Source: Cordilura impudica (taxonomy: Eukaryota; Arthropoda; Insecta; Diptera; Scathophagidae). Taken from it: DNA of 64,000 nucleotides. The stretch lies in NCBI GenBank assembly GCA_963682025.1, contig OY821519.1, positions 194,381,784-194,445,783 on the forward strand, written 5' to 3'. The notes beneath the pieces were generated by a model. That model worked only from the letters and a program-made list of their open reading frames with translations. It had not been told where the DNA came from and did not search any database. A program made the translations under genes and the position numbers. Below, one piece after another: positions 46,700 to 57,202 of the stretch. Position 1 is the stretch's first letter. Each line of letters begins with the position of its first letter.

Positions 46700-47087
46700 A
46701 TTATTTTTTTTTAATGATATTTTATTTTAATTTTTTCACAACACCACCCAATACGCTCGTTAATATGAAGCGAAAAAATCACAAAAACAAATTGAGAAAA
46801 TATTCAAAGCCAACTTATTGTAATTGTTAAACAAAAAAATTACAAACATAAATTGACAAAAAAATCAAAGCCAACTTATTGTTACTTATTCAAAAAAAAA
46901 AATATTTTTTTTCACAAGTGTGTTGTTACGCCTTTTTGTTTTTGAAATTTATGCACTTGTTGTTACGGCCTTTTGAATTTCGTACATAAAATCGTTATTT
47001 GTTGACGTATAAGTCCAAAATTTTATAGGTACATGTAATTTAGTCTAGTGCATCATAATCAATCGAAAACTCGATTTAAAATTTTTT

Positions 47088-47123
47088 TGTTGTTACGCCC
47101 TTTTGCATTTTAGGTGACGATAT
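47088..47123 (-). repeat. Right 36-bp TIR of the 2.74-kb transposon
   Basis: Perfect inverse of 44384-44419; followed by GTAT. Confidence 0.9.
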
Positions 47124-47419
47124 GTATGTATTTGCTATTGACAGAACTTTTTTGGTAGTTACCACACGCAAATTTTACACAAATTCTAGTTCGAAAACTC
47201 TTTAGTTTGTTGGCAAGAGGGTGAAGGGAAGAGAAAAGGTAAATTTCGTGTACGGAGTTGGATGTGGTCTCAAATTCCTTTTTGCTCTTTTCGTTGAAAC
47301 AAATTTTTTGACTTTTTGCTTCACATTCGCTGTAGTCAGATATACTTTTAAGACAATTTAAATTTTATAAACAATCAGTGTGACAAATAACAATAGAAAA
47401 TTATAAAATTAAACCAAAA

Positions 47420-47640
47420 GTGTTGTTGAAATGGTTTCAGCCTGATGTAGAGCAATTAATCGTTCTAATACAGCAATATGAATATACAGCAAAAAAATAT
47501 TTTGACGTTTGTTTTGATTCTTATTCTTCAAGCCAAAAGTTTCGAAACAAAAATTTGTCTGTGGAAACGCCACCGAAATTCTTAATGAAATTCGAACGAA
47601 GTTTGGCAAACTAAAATTTGCTTGTGGAAATCGGGACTAA
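47420..47640 (+). pseudogene. Possible MADF-like domain fragment in FB4
   Basis: The frame from 47420 reads KWFQPDVEQLIVLIQQYEY and, after a shift near 47575, EILNEIRTKFGKLKFACG. Spacing and residue types (W...VEQLIxLIxxYEY ... EIxxEI) recall a MADF/Myb-SANT DNA-binding domain as found beside some transposases and in insect regulators. Only about 70 codons, frameshifted, and present only in FB4. A chance resemblance is possible. Confidence 0.3.
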
Positions 47641-47777
47641 GCAGAACCGCCGAGTTCGCTGTCTGTTTAGTAAAATCACAAATCTTTTTCGTTAGTTTTA
47701 AATATTCATTTGTATATATTCTAGGAAAACTTTGAAGAAGTCACAAATAAACTTAGGTGTTTTTTTTATTACTAACA

Positions 47778-48262
47778 CTTTTCCTATTGTATTTCAGGAA
47801 ACATCAATTAAATTTCAGAAAGTATCAATTTGTTTCACATTAATTTATTTTCAGAAAATGTCATTGTATTTCAGAAAGTATCAATTGTATTTCAGAAATC
47901 AGCAATTGAATTTCAGAAAGTATCAATTGTATTTGAGAAAACATTAGTTGATTTTCAGCAAATATCAATTGTGTTTCAGAAAGTATCAATTGTATTTCAG
48001 AAAACATCAATTGAGTTTCAGAAAATATCAATTGAGTTTCAGAAATTATCAAATGTATTTCAGAAAATATCAAATGTATATCAGCAATTATCAAATGTAT
48101 TTCAGAAAATATCAACTGTATTTCTCAAATTATCAAATGTGTTTCAGAAAATATCAAATGTATTTCAGAAAACATCAAATGTATTTCAGAAATTATTAAA
48201 TTTACTTCAGCAAATATGAATTGAATTTCAGAAAATATCAATTGAGCCTCAGAAAAATAGTC
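47778..48262 (-). repeat. FB4 long arm, about 23 degenerate 21-bp units
   Basis: Units tttcagaaaatatcaaatgta. This is the right arm of FB4 read in reverse. ORFs at 47830-48219, 47948-48199 and 47861-48115 are artefacts. Confidence 0.85.
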
Positions 48263-48329
48263 AGAGCGCCATATAAAAACATATTTTTTTATGTATCACA
48301 CTGGGTTTGTAATATCTCTTCAAAACTAC

Positions 48330-48538
48330 ATATCGTCATTTTTTTTATAGGAGAAGCAAAAAAATCATAAAACAAAAACTACTTAAAACTTAGTACCAAA
48401 ATTTTAGAATCAATCTGAAAAATAAAGATGGATCTTTTTTACGAAAGCAAATTTATTGTAAAATAGCAGTTTTTAAGTAAAAGGCCGCACCTATAATACA
48501 AAAAGTCAATTTTGAACTTTTTGTTAGTTGCACGATAT
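48330..48538 (-). mobile_element. TIR core of FB4
   Basis: atatcgtcat at 48330 and, inverted, cacgatat ending 48538. An aaaaggccgcacc motif lies inside. The outer motif on one side has been deleted, as in FB1. It is distinct from the 2.74-kb transposon in the same FB copy. Confidence 0.65.
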
Positions 48539-48756
48539 AAACGTGTTCAAAATCGGTCAAAATTTTATCCTGGAGTTTATATTGTAGCTGATTAACAAAT
48601 GAAGTCCTCATCTTCTTTCGGTTAAAATACCGCCCTTGATAGTTTATTTTCCAGTGCATAACAAATATGTTCAAATATTGCTAAATATTTTCTGCGACTC
48701 CAAATCACTAATATAAACAATAATAACTTTTCAGTATTGTAGGGTAAACTACTTTT

Positions 48757-49529
48757 TATACCCTATACCACTATGTGGTTTGGGTATAATGACTTTGTGC
48801 TGCTGTTTGTAACAACCAAAAATATTTGACCTAGACCCATCTTTAATTATACCGATCGAATCAGAATCACTTTCTGAGTTGATTTAACAATGTCCGTCCG
48901 TCCGTCTGTGTGTCCATGTAAAGTTTGTAATCAAACTGCAGGTCGCAAATATGAATATATTTTGACGAAATTTGGTATATAAGCTTTTATCGGCCATGGG
49001 ATGAACGCTATTGAAATTGGTGAGAATCGGTCCATGTTCAGACCTAGCCCCCATACAAATTACCCATATGAAATCGACATAAATTGCCATAAGATCCAAA
49101 TTATCATATATATGTTACTCAAATTGGGTTTGCATGCGTTCATTACATCCACTAATGAGTAGTCCAAATATGATCCCTTTGACCCCATATAGAGCTGCTT
49201 TCCGATCTTCACTTAAATCTATTAAAAAACAAAAATATCGCACTGATTCTTCTCAAAATTTTGTTTGTATATATTTTTGCAAAATACAAGAGACTTTACC
49301 AAACATGATCAGGATCGGTCCATTTTTGGACCTAGTCCCTTTATAGATATATCATCCGATATGAACTTTTTCATATCTGCAGCCAAAAAAATTAATAAAA
49401 ATCCCACTCAAATTTGGTTTTTTGCTTAATTTCAATGTCCATTTAGTTGGGCCTAAGAGATAGGGTTTCTAAACGCATGGTATAGGGTATCGTATAGTCG
49501 GTCTAGACCGACTATAATTTTCTTACTTG
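48757..49529 (+). mobile_element. INE-like repeat, copy F, full-length
   Basis: Best copy, about 773 bp: tataccctataccactatg, then tgctgctgtttgtaac, gtccgtccgtccgtctg, and at the 3' end a near-24-bp perfect palindrome centred on gtcggtctagaccgac, followed by tataattttcttacttg. The Drosophila DINE-1 3' end has the same plan (hairpin with agtcggg...cgacta, then tctcttg). It is inserted in a T run of FB4; other FB copies show the empty site as aaactactttttaattctg. Confidence 0.85.
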
Positions 49530-49544
49530 TTAATTCTGAATTTC

Positions 49545-49700
49545 ATTAGATATTTTCTGAAATACATTTGATACATTTTTTGAAATACATTTGATAATTT
49601 CTGAAATACATTTGACGTTTTCTGAAATATATATGATACTTTCTGCAATACATTTGATGTTTTCTGAAATACGTTTGATACTTTCTGAAATACCATTGGA
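49545..49700 (-). repeat. FB4 short arm, 21-bp repeats
   Basis: About seven tttctgaaatacatttgat units, read in reverse relative to the FB left arm. Confidence 0.75.
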
Positions 49701-49866
49701 AAAGGTGTAGATGTTTACACATCTCCCCTGTGATCGAACTCACATTGATTTTGTTTTTTCTTCAAAATATGAGAGTTCATTCGTAGATAGAACTGAAGCG
49801 TTATAGTTACTGAAGTGTGGAGTAAAAACCGTATGTGACAAACTTGATTTTCTTTATATGTTGTAG

Positions 49867-49998
49867 GGATAGTATCGAATCAGTTCAGAAACAATTTCTT
49901 TTACTTAGTTTGCATGGCCTGGGATGGAGCAATAATTTATCACAATATGAGCATAGATTGATAGATAAATTGAAACACAGGTTATTCCTATACTCCAA
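49867..49998 (+). pseudogene. LINE C-terminal scrap
   Basis: DSIESVQKQFLLLSLHGLGW then NNLSQYEHRLIDKLKHR. It matches the C-terminal block of the LINE at 26440-28325 (DNIESIQKQFLLFCLR). About 44 codons remain. Confidence 0.65.
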
Positions 49999-50126
49999 AC
50001 TAGAAGAATGATGTAAAATGTAATGGTCATGGTAAAATTAATCAATGGTGGAGTAAATTCGTAAAAATTATAGCTAAGGCTAAAGTAAATAATTACTTTT
50101 AAATCATCCATATAAATAATAGGATA

Positions 50127-50622
50127 AACAAGTAAGATGTATCATGCATTTAGGGATTTAAGTTTAGGTCCAACTATATGGGTATGGAAAAGAAGCATAA
50201 ACCAAATTTGAATGGCATTTTTGTTATTCAGATTATTACTATTACTAGGAATTTTCCTATAGGTTTTATTTTTGGACTACTGGTTAATAGATGTAACAAA
50301 CACACACAAAAGCTATTTGACCGACATCTATATGATAATTTGGATCTTATGGCAATTTAAGTCGATCTCGTAGGGGTCATATATATGAAGGCTAGGTCTC
50401 AAATTGACCTGATTTTTACCAATTTCAGTAGCATTCATCCTATTGGCGATAGAAGCTTATATACCAAATTTTATGAAAACATTTTCATACTTGCGATCCG
50501 TAGTTTGATTACAATAATTACATGGACACACAGATGGACGGACGCACTGTAAAATCGACTCAGAAATTGATTCTCAGTCGATCGGTATAATAAAGGACGA
50601 GTCTAGGTCAAATATTTTTGTT
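50127..50622 (-). mobile_element. INE-like repeat, copy G, 5'-truncated
   Basis: Reverse copy from caagtaagatg (3' end, hairpin lost) through acacagatggacggacg to tcaaatatttttgttag. The TATACCC start is missing. Confidence 0.65.
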
Positions 50623-51480
50623 AGTGTGTCATTTAATATTAAAAATTTTACGCATACGTATACGTACGCGTACATCTCTTCCACTCTACTAATAAATAAT
50701 AATCATACGCGCTGAATATATTTGTTATTCAAAAGATTTCTAAAAAAAAAGGGAAAATTTTTTTGAAGATTTCATTCGATAACATTAGTCCAACTTGATT
50801 TGTTGAAGCTATTTGCTGAATAATAAAATGAGAAATCATGAATGGTTCAACATAAGGAGAATATATAAAAGGACATAAAAAATTTTTAGCCTGAGAAAGC
50901 CAAACCCCTTGGAGGTTTTACTATGCTGGCCTAGTAATTTTACCCTGACTTGGAATTTTTCATTCCCAGAATGGCTTTTGCATTGTGTTATTAGAGAAAG
51001 GATTTTTTAAATGATTTTTTATCATTCAATAAAATATTAAATTAAGTTAAATTTGTTATTTGAATATTATATCGTTGATTTCATAAAAAGTGGTAATTTG
51101 TTTATGCTTTCCGATTTCTGTATAATAAATATGCTCTAAAGGACAAATATAATCTAATCGTTAAAAAATAAAATCACTGATGTAAGTTATATAATTGTTC
51201 AACAAAATTTAAAACCTTATAAAATGATCAAAGTAATTAGAACATAATGTAATAAAAAACGAATAGCAGCTGCTCAAAAAATAAAACGTATTTATGAGTA
51301 ATGATTTCACTTCTGGAGTTACAATGAATTATTCAAAAGTATAAATAAAAAAGTTTTCCTATTTTCGTTATCTAAGATTTTCCTGGTTAATTACTCTAAT
51401 ATGTTATCATTTTTCATCATTTTTCATCACTTTGTGTAAAAATTATAATTTTGGTGCTCCAATGATCTTATAAGTACATT
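50623..51480. other. AT-rich DNA, no gene seen
   Basis: No supportable frame, domain or terminal repeat. Confidence 0.4.
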
Positions 51481-53280
51481 AGAGTGGTCCGTAAAAATGA
51501 AAATACGATTTTGGGGATAGGCGGGGTCCAGTTTGTTACCGTTCAATACAAAACTAATAAATGTGAAGTTTGGGGACAATCGGATAAAGAAAAGTCACGC
51601 CGAAAATCGATTGAAAATTTCAAGTGTGTTTATATGGGGAAAATATGTCTTTTTTTGAGATTTTACGAAAATTTCGTTCTATAGTATAATTTTTCCGACA
51701 AGTTCTTGTAAGAATCGGGATCACTATTAAGTTATCTTAGTTTAATTTTTCCGACAAGCTGTTGTAAGAATCGGGATCAATATTAAATTACCTTTTCAAG
51801 AAGCTATCAAAATTCAAAATCGAATAAAAATTCATCAAGAAATAGCAAATGCCCCAGACCACTTTTGTGAAAAAAAAACTAGGTCATGAAATTTGATAGA
51901 ATTTTTTTCAACTTTGAGAAATTGATTAAAGCCATAATTTTGTTCTTGTCTCTATACCTATAAGTAAACAGATATGAAGTACTGTTTTATTACCACGTTC
52001 TTAACCTATTGCGCATCGAGACCGAAAATGGGAAATTTTTTTGATAAAATTTTGAAAACTCCTTTTTCAAGTTTTAAAAAATGTTCTTAAACAAAATTTT
52101 AAAAAATGGATCTGGCACTTAAAGGTTTTGTTAAATACATGCTAAAGATTAACTGTTTGAATTTATAAGTAATAATAAAATATATATAGTTTTTATACAT
52201 AAAATAATCTTATAATAAAAGTGGTTGTTTTAATTTATATTCGCGAGCAATAAGCAGATGATTGTACCAAAGATATATCACAAAGGATTATTTTGATCCC
52301 AGGAACACAGAAGGGTTAAATAAATAAAAATTAAAAGAATTATTTTTATTAAATTCTAAATAGTGGTTTCATCGAGTTTAATATTAAAACTCGTTTTCGG
52401 TAATCTTTATTTAAAAATATCTTAAAATCCAAAGCTGGCCTTGGCAAATAATGGGTTATCGTACTCGGATTCATCCAAAATTTTAGGAACGGAAGTTCTA
52501 CGCATTTGTTTATTATATTTAAAGCGTCGCATCTAAAAATTCAACAGCCCTTAAAAAATATTTGAATTTTTTGCATAAATCGTCTTTTATTAGGAGTATA
52601 TTATAGAAAATGTTACAAAAATCCCATTTTTCTCGAAATACGCAAAACTGAAATCCTTGTAAAAAAAAAAAATTTTGGCATAGGGATTTACTTAGAAATT
52701 TACACGGTCAATCTGTAACGTGCATTTAACAAAAGCTTAAAGTGCTAGATCCATTTTCCTAAATTTTGTTTAAGAAAATTTTCAAACTTGAAAAAGAAGT
52801 TTTGAAAATTTTATCGAAAAAATTTCCCAGTTTCGGTCTCAATGCGCAATAGTTTAACAACGTGGTAATAAAACAATACTTCATATCTGAGTACTTATAA
52901 GTATAGAGACCAAAAAAGAATGACGGCTTTAATCAATTTCTCAAAGTTGAAAAAAATGCCATCAAATTTCATGACCTAGTTTTTTTTGGCACAAAAGTGG
53001 TCATTTGCAATTTCTTGGAGAGGTTTCATATGATTTTGAAGTTTTTTAGCCTTTTGAAAGGACAATTTAATACTGATTCCGAATTGTATAACAATTTGTC
53101 GAAAAAATTAAACTATAGAACGAAATTTTCGTAAAATCTAAAAAAGTCATATTTTCCCCATATAAACACACTTGAAATTTTCAATCGCGTTGAGCCAACT
53201 CTAAATGTTTTTTGATTGACCCAAAACTTTGTATTTCTCAGTTCTTTGCTATTCGCATATTTCTAGGGTGTGCGACCGAG
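51481..53280. mobile_element. Long-TIR element of about 1.8 kb, non-coding
   Basis: Arms of roughly 550 bp pair in reverse: 51604 gattgaaaatttcaagtgtg with 53150-53190, aaaaaactaggtcatgaaat with 52970, ttaccacgttcttaacctat with 52856, and ggatctggcacttaaag with 52738. The middle (about 52150-52730) is AT-rich without a transposase. The outermost ~120 bp on each side no longer pair, so the termini are approximate. A within-arm near-duplicate (ttttccgacaagttcttgta / ttttccgacaagctgttgta) lies at 51688 and 51749. Confidence 0.7.
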
Positions 53281-54194
53281 TGTTTGAACACTTTTTTCCC
53301 TCCATATAATGAAGGAGCCTAGGTTATCGACATGTTTTCCATGGCCCGAACGAAATATGATTGTGGTCTTCAGTAGAGTCACGACAACTTATCCAACTGC
53401 ATTATGCCCTCTATCCTTTCTTACTTTATAAGATTTCATGATAAAAAAAGACAATTAAATTGTTGTTCCAGTGACTCAATATTATTTGGTTTTGGCTGTG
53501 GTTTATTTTTTGTTTTCATGATTTTCTTTTTAAAAATGTTAAAAGGTTTTCTGTTAAATATCTTATACAAGCTCTGCAAATTTTATCTACACAACATAGT
53601 AAGGACATATTTTTGTGTCTTTCCAGATTCTATTGTTATTTGTACAAATAAAATGTTAAATGTTAATGAAATTTACAGAAATTACTATAAGTTATTTTCC
53701 TTTTATTTTTTTTAACGAGAGCAAAAAACAAAAATTCTTACATTGTTGTGGTATTTATATTTTCTTTTGCTTAAAGTTACCAAAACAGGTTAAAATTAAG
53801 GGTTTCTCTTCTTCTAAAAGAAAAATTATTATTAATACATATTATATATGTACCCAGTAATTTCTAACAATTTCGTAAACACATTTTCTGTTAAAAAGTA
53901 GTATAATGGAAATATTTATTGTAGTCACCAACACTTATTATTGAAGTGTGTTATAAAAGATTTATTTAAATTTAATTAATTAGGGTCTACTGAATCAGTT
54001 TAACAATTTTTGTGTGATTGGCAAGCATAACTAATTTTACAGTATATGATACAAAAATTTTATAAAATTTTTTTTAAAAGGCAGAAAAATCAATTTTTTT
54101 TTTCAAATATTTACGAATGACGATGAAAATTTTTACCGTACTAATAAATTCTTATAGCTGAAAACGATTTCCAATAAATAGTTTTTCTATTCAG
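53281..54194. other. AT-rich DNA, no gene supported
   Basis: The forward frame at 53404-53715 is rich in Phe, Tyr and Leu as expected from AT bias. No domain is visible. Confidence 0.4.
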
Positions 54195-54350
54195 GGAATT
54201 GATGCCCAACACAAACTTAATGATGAAGCTTGCTCAAGATTTTACAAAAGTCTATTAACAGTCGATTTAAAATTAAATAGGAGGGAACTTCAAAGACTTA
54301 TTGATCCGCCTTCATGTAATTGTGTTCTTAAGGTTATAGAAATAAGTTAA
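54195..54350 (+). CDS. Possible host terminal exon, unidentified
   Basis: The acceptor tttttctattcag ends at 54194. The frame from 54195 gives 51 residues: GIDAQHKLNDEACSRFYKSL, TVDLKLNRRELQRLIDPP and SCNCVLKVIEIS, stopping at 54350. Balanced composition and a Cys-rich motif look protein-like against AT-rich flanks. An alternative donor (cttaag|gttata) lies inside. I do not recognise a family. It could also be a transposon exon; the hAT-like element starts 177 bp downstream on the other strand. Confidence 0.35.
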   Translation, partial: GIDAQHKLNDEACSRFYKSLLTVDLKLNRRELQRLIDPPSCNCVLKVIEIS

Positions 54351-54526
54351 ATATTTATGGAAGGGTACCGAAACGTAGGTGACACAATACGTATGCTGAT
54401 ATATTTTGTATCATTCAATGTGTTTTAGTTATTGGTATTTAGGTGTCGTATGCTCTAGTTGATTTTAATATGATAATAACGAGTAACATGTGTTGGAAAA
54501 TAGAGAGAATGCTTTTAAGTGTCCAG

Positions 54527-54690
54527 TAGACCGGTCGTTATTTTCCAAAAAAGTGTCTGATTTTGAAGTGCCGGGCAGATTCTGTTTCCTTTTGGTCTAA
54601 AACCATTAAATTTAAAATTTGGGGCTGATCGGATAATATTTAGTGGCCGCGCCCATCAACCAAAAATTTAAATACATGAAATATATGGAA
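54527..54690 (+). repeat. Left TIR of the hAT-like element
   Basis: Pairs with 57900-58060. Starts tagaccggtcgtta. Confidence 0.85.
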
Positions 54691-54751
54691 AAAATTTATA
54701 TTTACTTAATTAACATAATATATAAAAGGCAATGGAAGAAAACAGCAATAA

Positions 54752-57202
54752 TTAAGAGATTAAACTTATTTCTGAGTTGAGTGTAGACTTGTTATGAGTT
54801 GGAAATTTTGTCCTATATGCTTCAACAAACTGAAAGACCAATTGTTTTTGTTCTTCATTCTTCGTTAGAATGCGGTTATAATCTTTCATAAATTTCACAC
54901 CGCGTTCTGCATTATCATTGACAACAAATAACTGCCGACTAAAATCCAATGCTGCTTGAAAGTCTTCGTTTTCTACCCATGTTGATGGATCGCATTGCAA
55001 AAAGGCCGCAGATAAGTTGAATCCGAAAAGAAATATTTAGTTTTATAAGAGACAAAATCTCTCAATAAGGTGAGGTGGAGCACTTTTGGGTCCGCAATTC
55101 TTCGCCCTTCCAATAGCTTTACATTGGGTTCTATTGATTGTAGACAATTCACCATTTCACGCTTTTCTTCTAGTGAAACATTAGGGTCAAAGAATGCTAA
55201 GGCTGTAGTTTCCGGTGTTAAGTACCACAAATGTGCTTTAAATTTCGACAAAATTGTGTCAGATACTTCTTTATCAATTTCTGCGTAGGCGATGGCATTT
55301 TTTATAAATTGAAGATCCTGGCTTGGAGCTTGGATGGCGTTTGGGCATCCGTACCAGTTTCTTATGTAAATCTTCACAAGAAAAATACAAATTTCTCGCA
55401 AAGCTTTGAATTCTGGTACTGTTAAGCGAAACTGCTCTCTAAAAAGAAATATTTTCAAGCAATACAATCCTTTTCCCATGAACCTTGCATGTGATGTTGA
55501 ACTGCATGTGAAAAAATTCATACCATCTTCTCCAATAAATGTCAAGGTAAGTTGAAGAAATTCTTTATAATCTGCACGGATTTGCATTTGCTGCAGCTGA
55601 TTATTGCAGAATATTTTTATAGCTTCAGATTCTTCGTTACTTATTTTAGAGCGGACAATTTCATCATCTAGACCACATTTGTACAACTCGTGATCAAGGT
55701 TATCCCAAACCGCAGCGAATCTGTTGAAAATGGGTACTTCGGGTGCACTTGTTGCGGAATATTTTACTTCAAATACACTTTTCAAAACAATTTCATACAT
55801 GTGGTGGCGGCATGGGAGCTGAATCAATTTCCGTTCTAAAAAATTTTGTATGAAAACAGTTGCACCGCTTTTTGATCCGGTGTTGGAGGAAGTTGTATCA
55901 AAGCTCATGGCGCCAACTCGATCAATAATGTTCCAACTGACCAATGCGTCACGAACAGCAGTTGCAATGTTTTCTCCCGTAGACGGTTCTACAGCGGTAG
56001 CACTGAGAAATTTTGACGTACCATCATAACTGACGAGAATTGCAATTCTATCTACTTTTTTTTACCAAGTGTTGATTCCATTAGTTTGCCATCCCAGTGA
56101 ACCACCAACGATCGAGCATTGCTTATCTATAGAAAAAAACCAAATGGATGAAAAACAATGAAGAAAATGAATAAATTATCGAGATAATTTAATTAAAATA
56201 AAAAGTTACATTTTCTTGAAAACCAGTTCGAATGTTCTCTTCTTCCATTTGTCGATGTTTCTTTCGCATTTCATTAATAGATCTTCTATTGATAACTAGT
56301 TCACTAACATCCACTTTCAAAGCTTCTGCTGTAGCTATCAAAATATGTACGGCTTTTCCACTCGATACTTTAGCATCATCTAATGCAGCGGAAAGACGTG
56401 GCGTGATCCATTGGGTTCGGCCTCTTTTTTTACGTTCTTCTTTACCACTATTCTCTTGGTCATCGGTAGCAAAGTCCATTGTAGGATCTAATACCTCATC
56501 ATCATCATCATCCATATCATCATTATCTTCCCCTGCTATCACTTATGCCGAATCAAAAAAGTATTATTAAATTATAAAAAACACAAAATCATGTATGTAT
56601 CTACCAATACTTTGCTTTAACATTTCTGAGTGTCTCCTCTTTCGCGCTTCCTCTTTATCTTTTCGCTCAATTGAACGTTTTTCTTGAGAGTACATTTTAA
56701 GATCGACACCAGCCATGCAACCCGGACGTCCCTTCTCTCTTTGTTTTAATAAAAACTGTCTGTCTTCTTCGACAGTAATCATTTGCAAAGCATTTGCATG
56801 GGCAATGTCGAAGAGATCATCCAATTTTCCAACAAATTCTCCTTGTTTACTGTGTGGTTTCCCTTTCGAAGAAGTTTTCCTAACACGGTTCCATTCATCA
56901 TAAATTTTAATTAGTTTTTCACAACATTTGTGTTCTTCACGTATTGGTATTCTAGCTTGTTGCCAAAACACTGATGCCATATTTACAGATAAATTTGCAC
57001 TCTCTTTGGATGAAAATTTTGCGATTCGCATATTATAAAAGAATACTTGCAAAACTTGACGATTTGAGGGTAATTTAGCTCCCAATATTTGGTGTAATAT
57101 TCGGCCAATAAGAATAATATTGGAATCCACTGAACTTCGAGTAGTAATTGAAGAAGATGTTGTTGGCAAATCCGCCATTATGAAATTTCCAATTAGTGTC
57201 AT
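54752..57202 (-). CDS. hAT-like transposase gene, three exons, two frameshifts
   Basis: Exon 1 runs 57202-56605, exon 2 56532-56210, and exon 3 from 56126. Splice sites are attg|gtagat...agcag|gg and aaat|gtaact...ctatag|ata. The joins read KQSI-GEDNDD and GFQEN-ISNARSLVVHWDG. Exon 3 holds VDRIAILVSYDGTSKFLSA, VGAMSFDTTSSNTGSKSG, LPCRHHMYEIVLKSVF, DPSTWVENEDFQAALDFS and VVNDNAERGVKFMKDYN. The total is about 765 codons. One base appears to be missing in the eight-T run at 56056-56063, and another in the five-A run at 54999-55003. The N-terminus (FWQQARIPIREEHKCCEKL; FDIAHANALQM) and the CRHHxxE block occur in a widespread invertebrate protein family. Start is ATG at 57202 or, with better context, at 57178. 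Confidence 0.75.

Larger units (their letters stand above)
44384..47123 (-). mobile_element. 2.74-kb autonomous-looking DNA transposon
   Basis: Terminal inverted repeats are identical for 36 bp: they start ATATCGTCACCTAAAATG and continue CAAAAGGGCGTAACAACA. GTAT flanks both sides (44380-44383 and 47124-47127), a 4-bp target duplication. The uninterrupted site can be seen in FB2 near 15055 (gcaaatatatacttg). The motif gttacgccttttt recurs subterminally on both sides (44577, 44607 inverted, 46925, 46961), so each end has three copies, as if for repeated transposase binding. It contains one spliced gene. Confidence 0.85.
44091..49751 (-). mobile_element. Foldback-like element FB4, carrying nested elements
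   Basis: Reverse orientation: the right terminal block (gatgtgtaaacatctatgcc) is at 44095 and the left block (catctcccctgtgatcg, aactcacattgat) ends at 49751. The right unique block is at 44200-44380 and 47636-47760, the long arm at 47778-48262, the core at 48330-48538 and the short arm at 49545-49700. It contains a complete 2.74-kb transposon (44384-47123), an INE (48757-49529) and about 470 bp of FB4-specific sequence (47165-47635) with a protein-like stretch. A G run of 15 lies near 44125. Confidence 0.75.

Noticed and set aside
45290..46830. Forward-strand ORFs opposite the transposase gene
   Set aside because: Antisense shadows of the reverse-strand coding exon.
49490..49520. Palindrome as an operator or transcription terminator
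   Set aside because: It recurs at the 3' end of every INE copy and is best explained as the element's terminal hairpin.
53404..53715. 103-codon ORF as a membrane protein
   Set aside because: Hydrophobicity follows from T-rich codons; no start context, splice signal or family feature.
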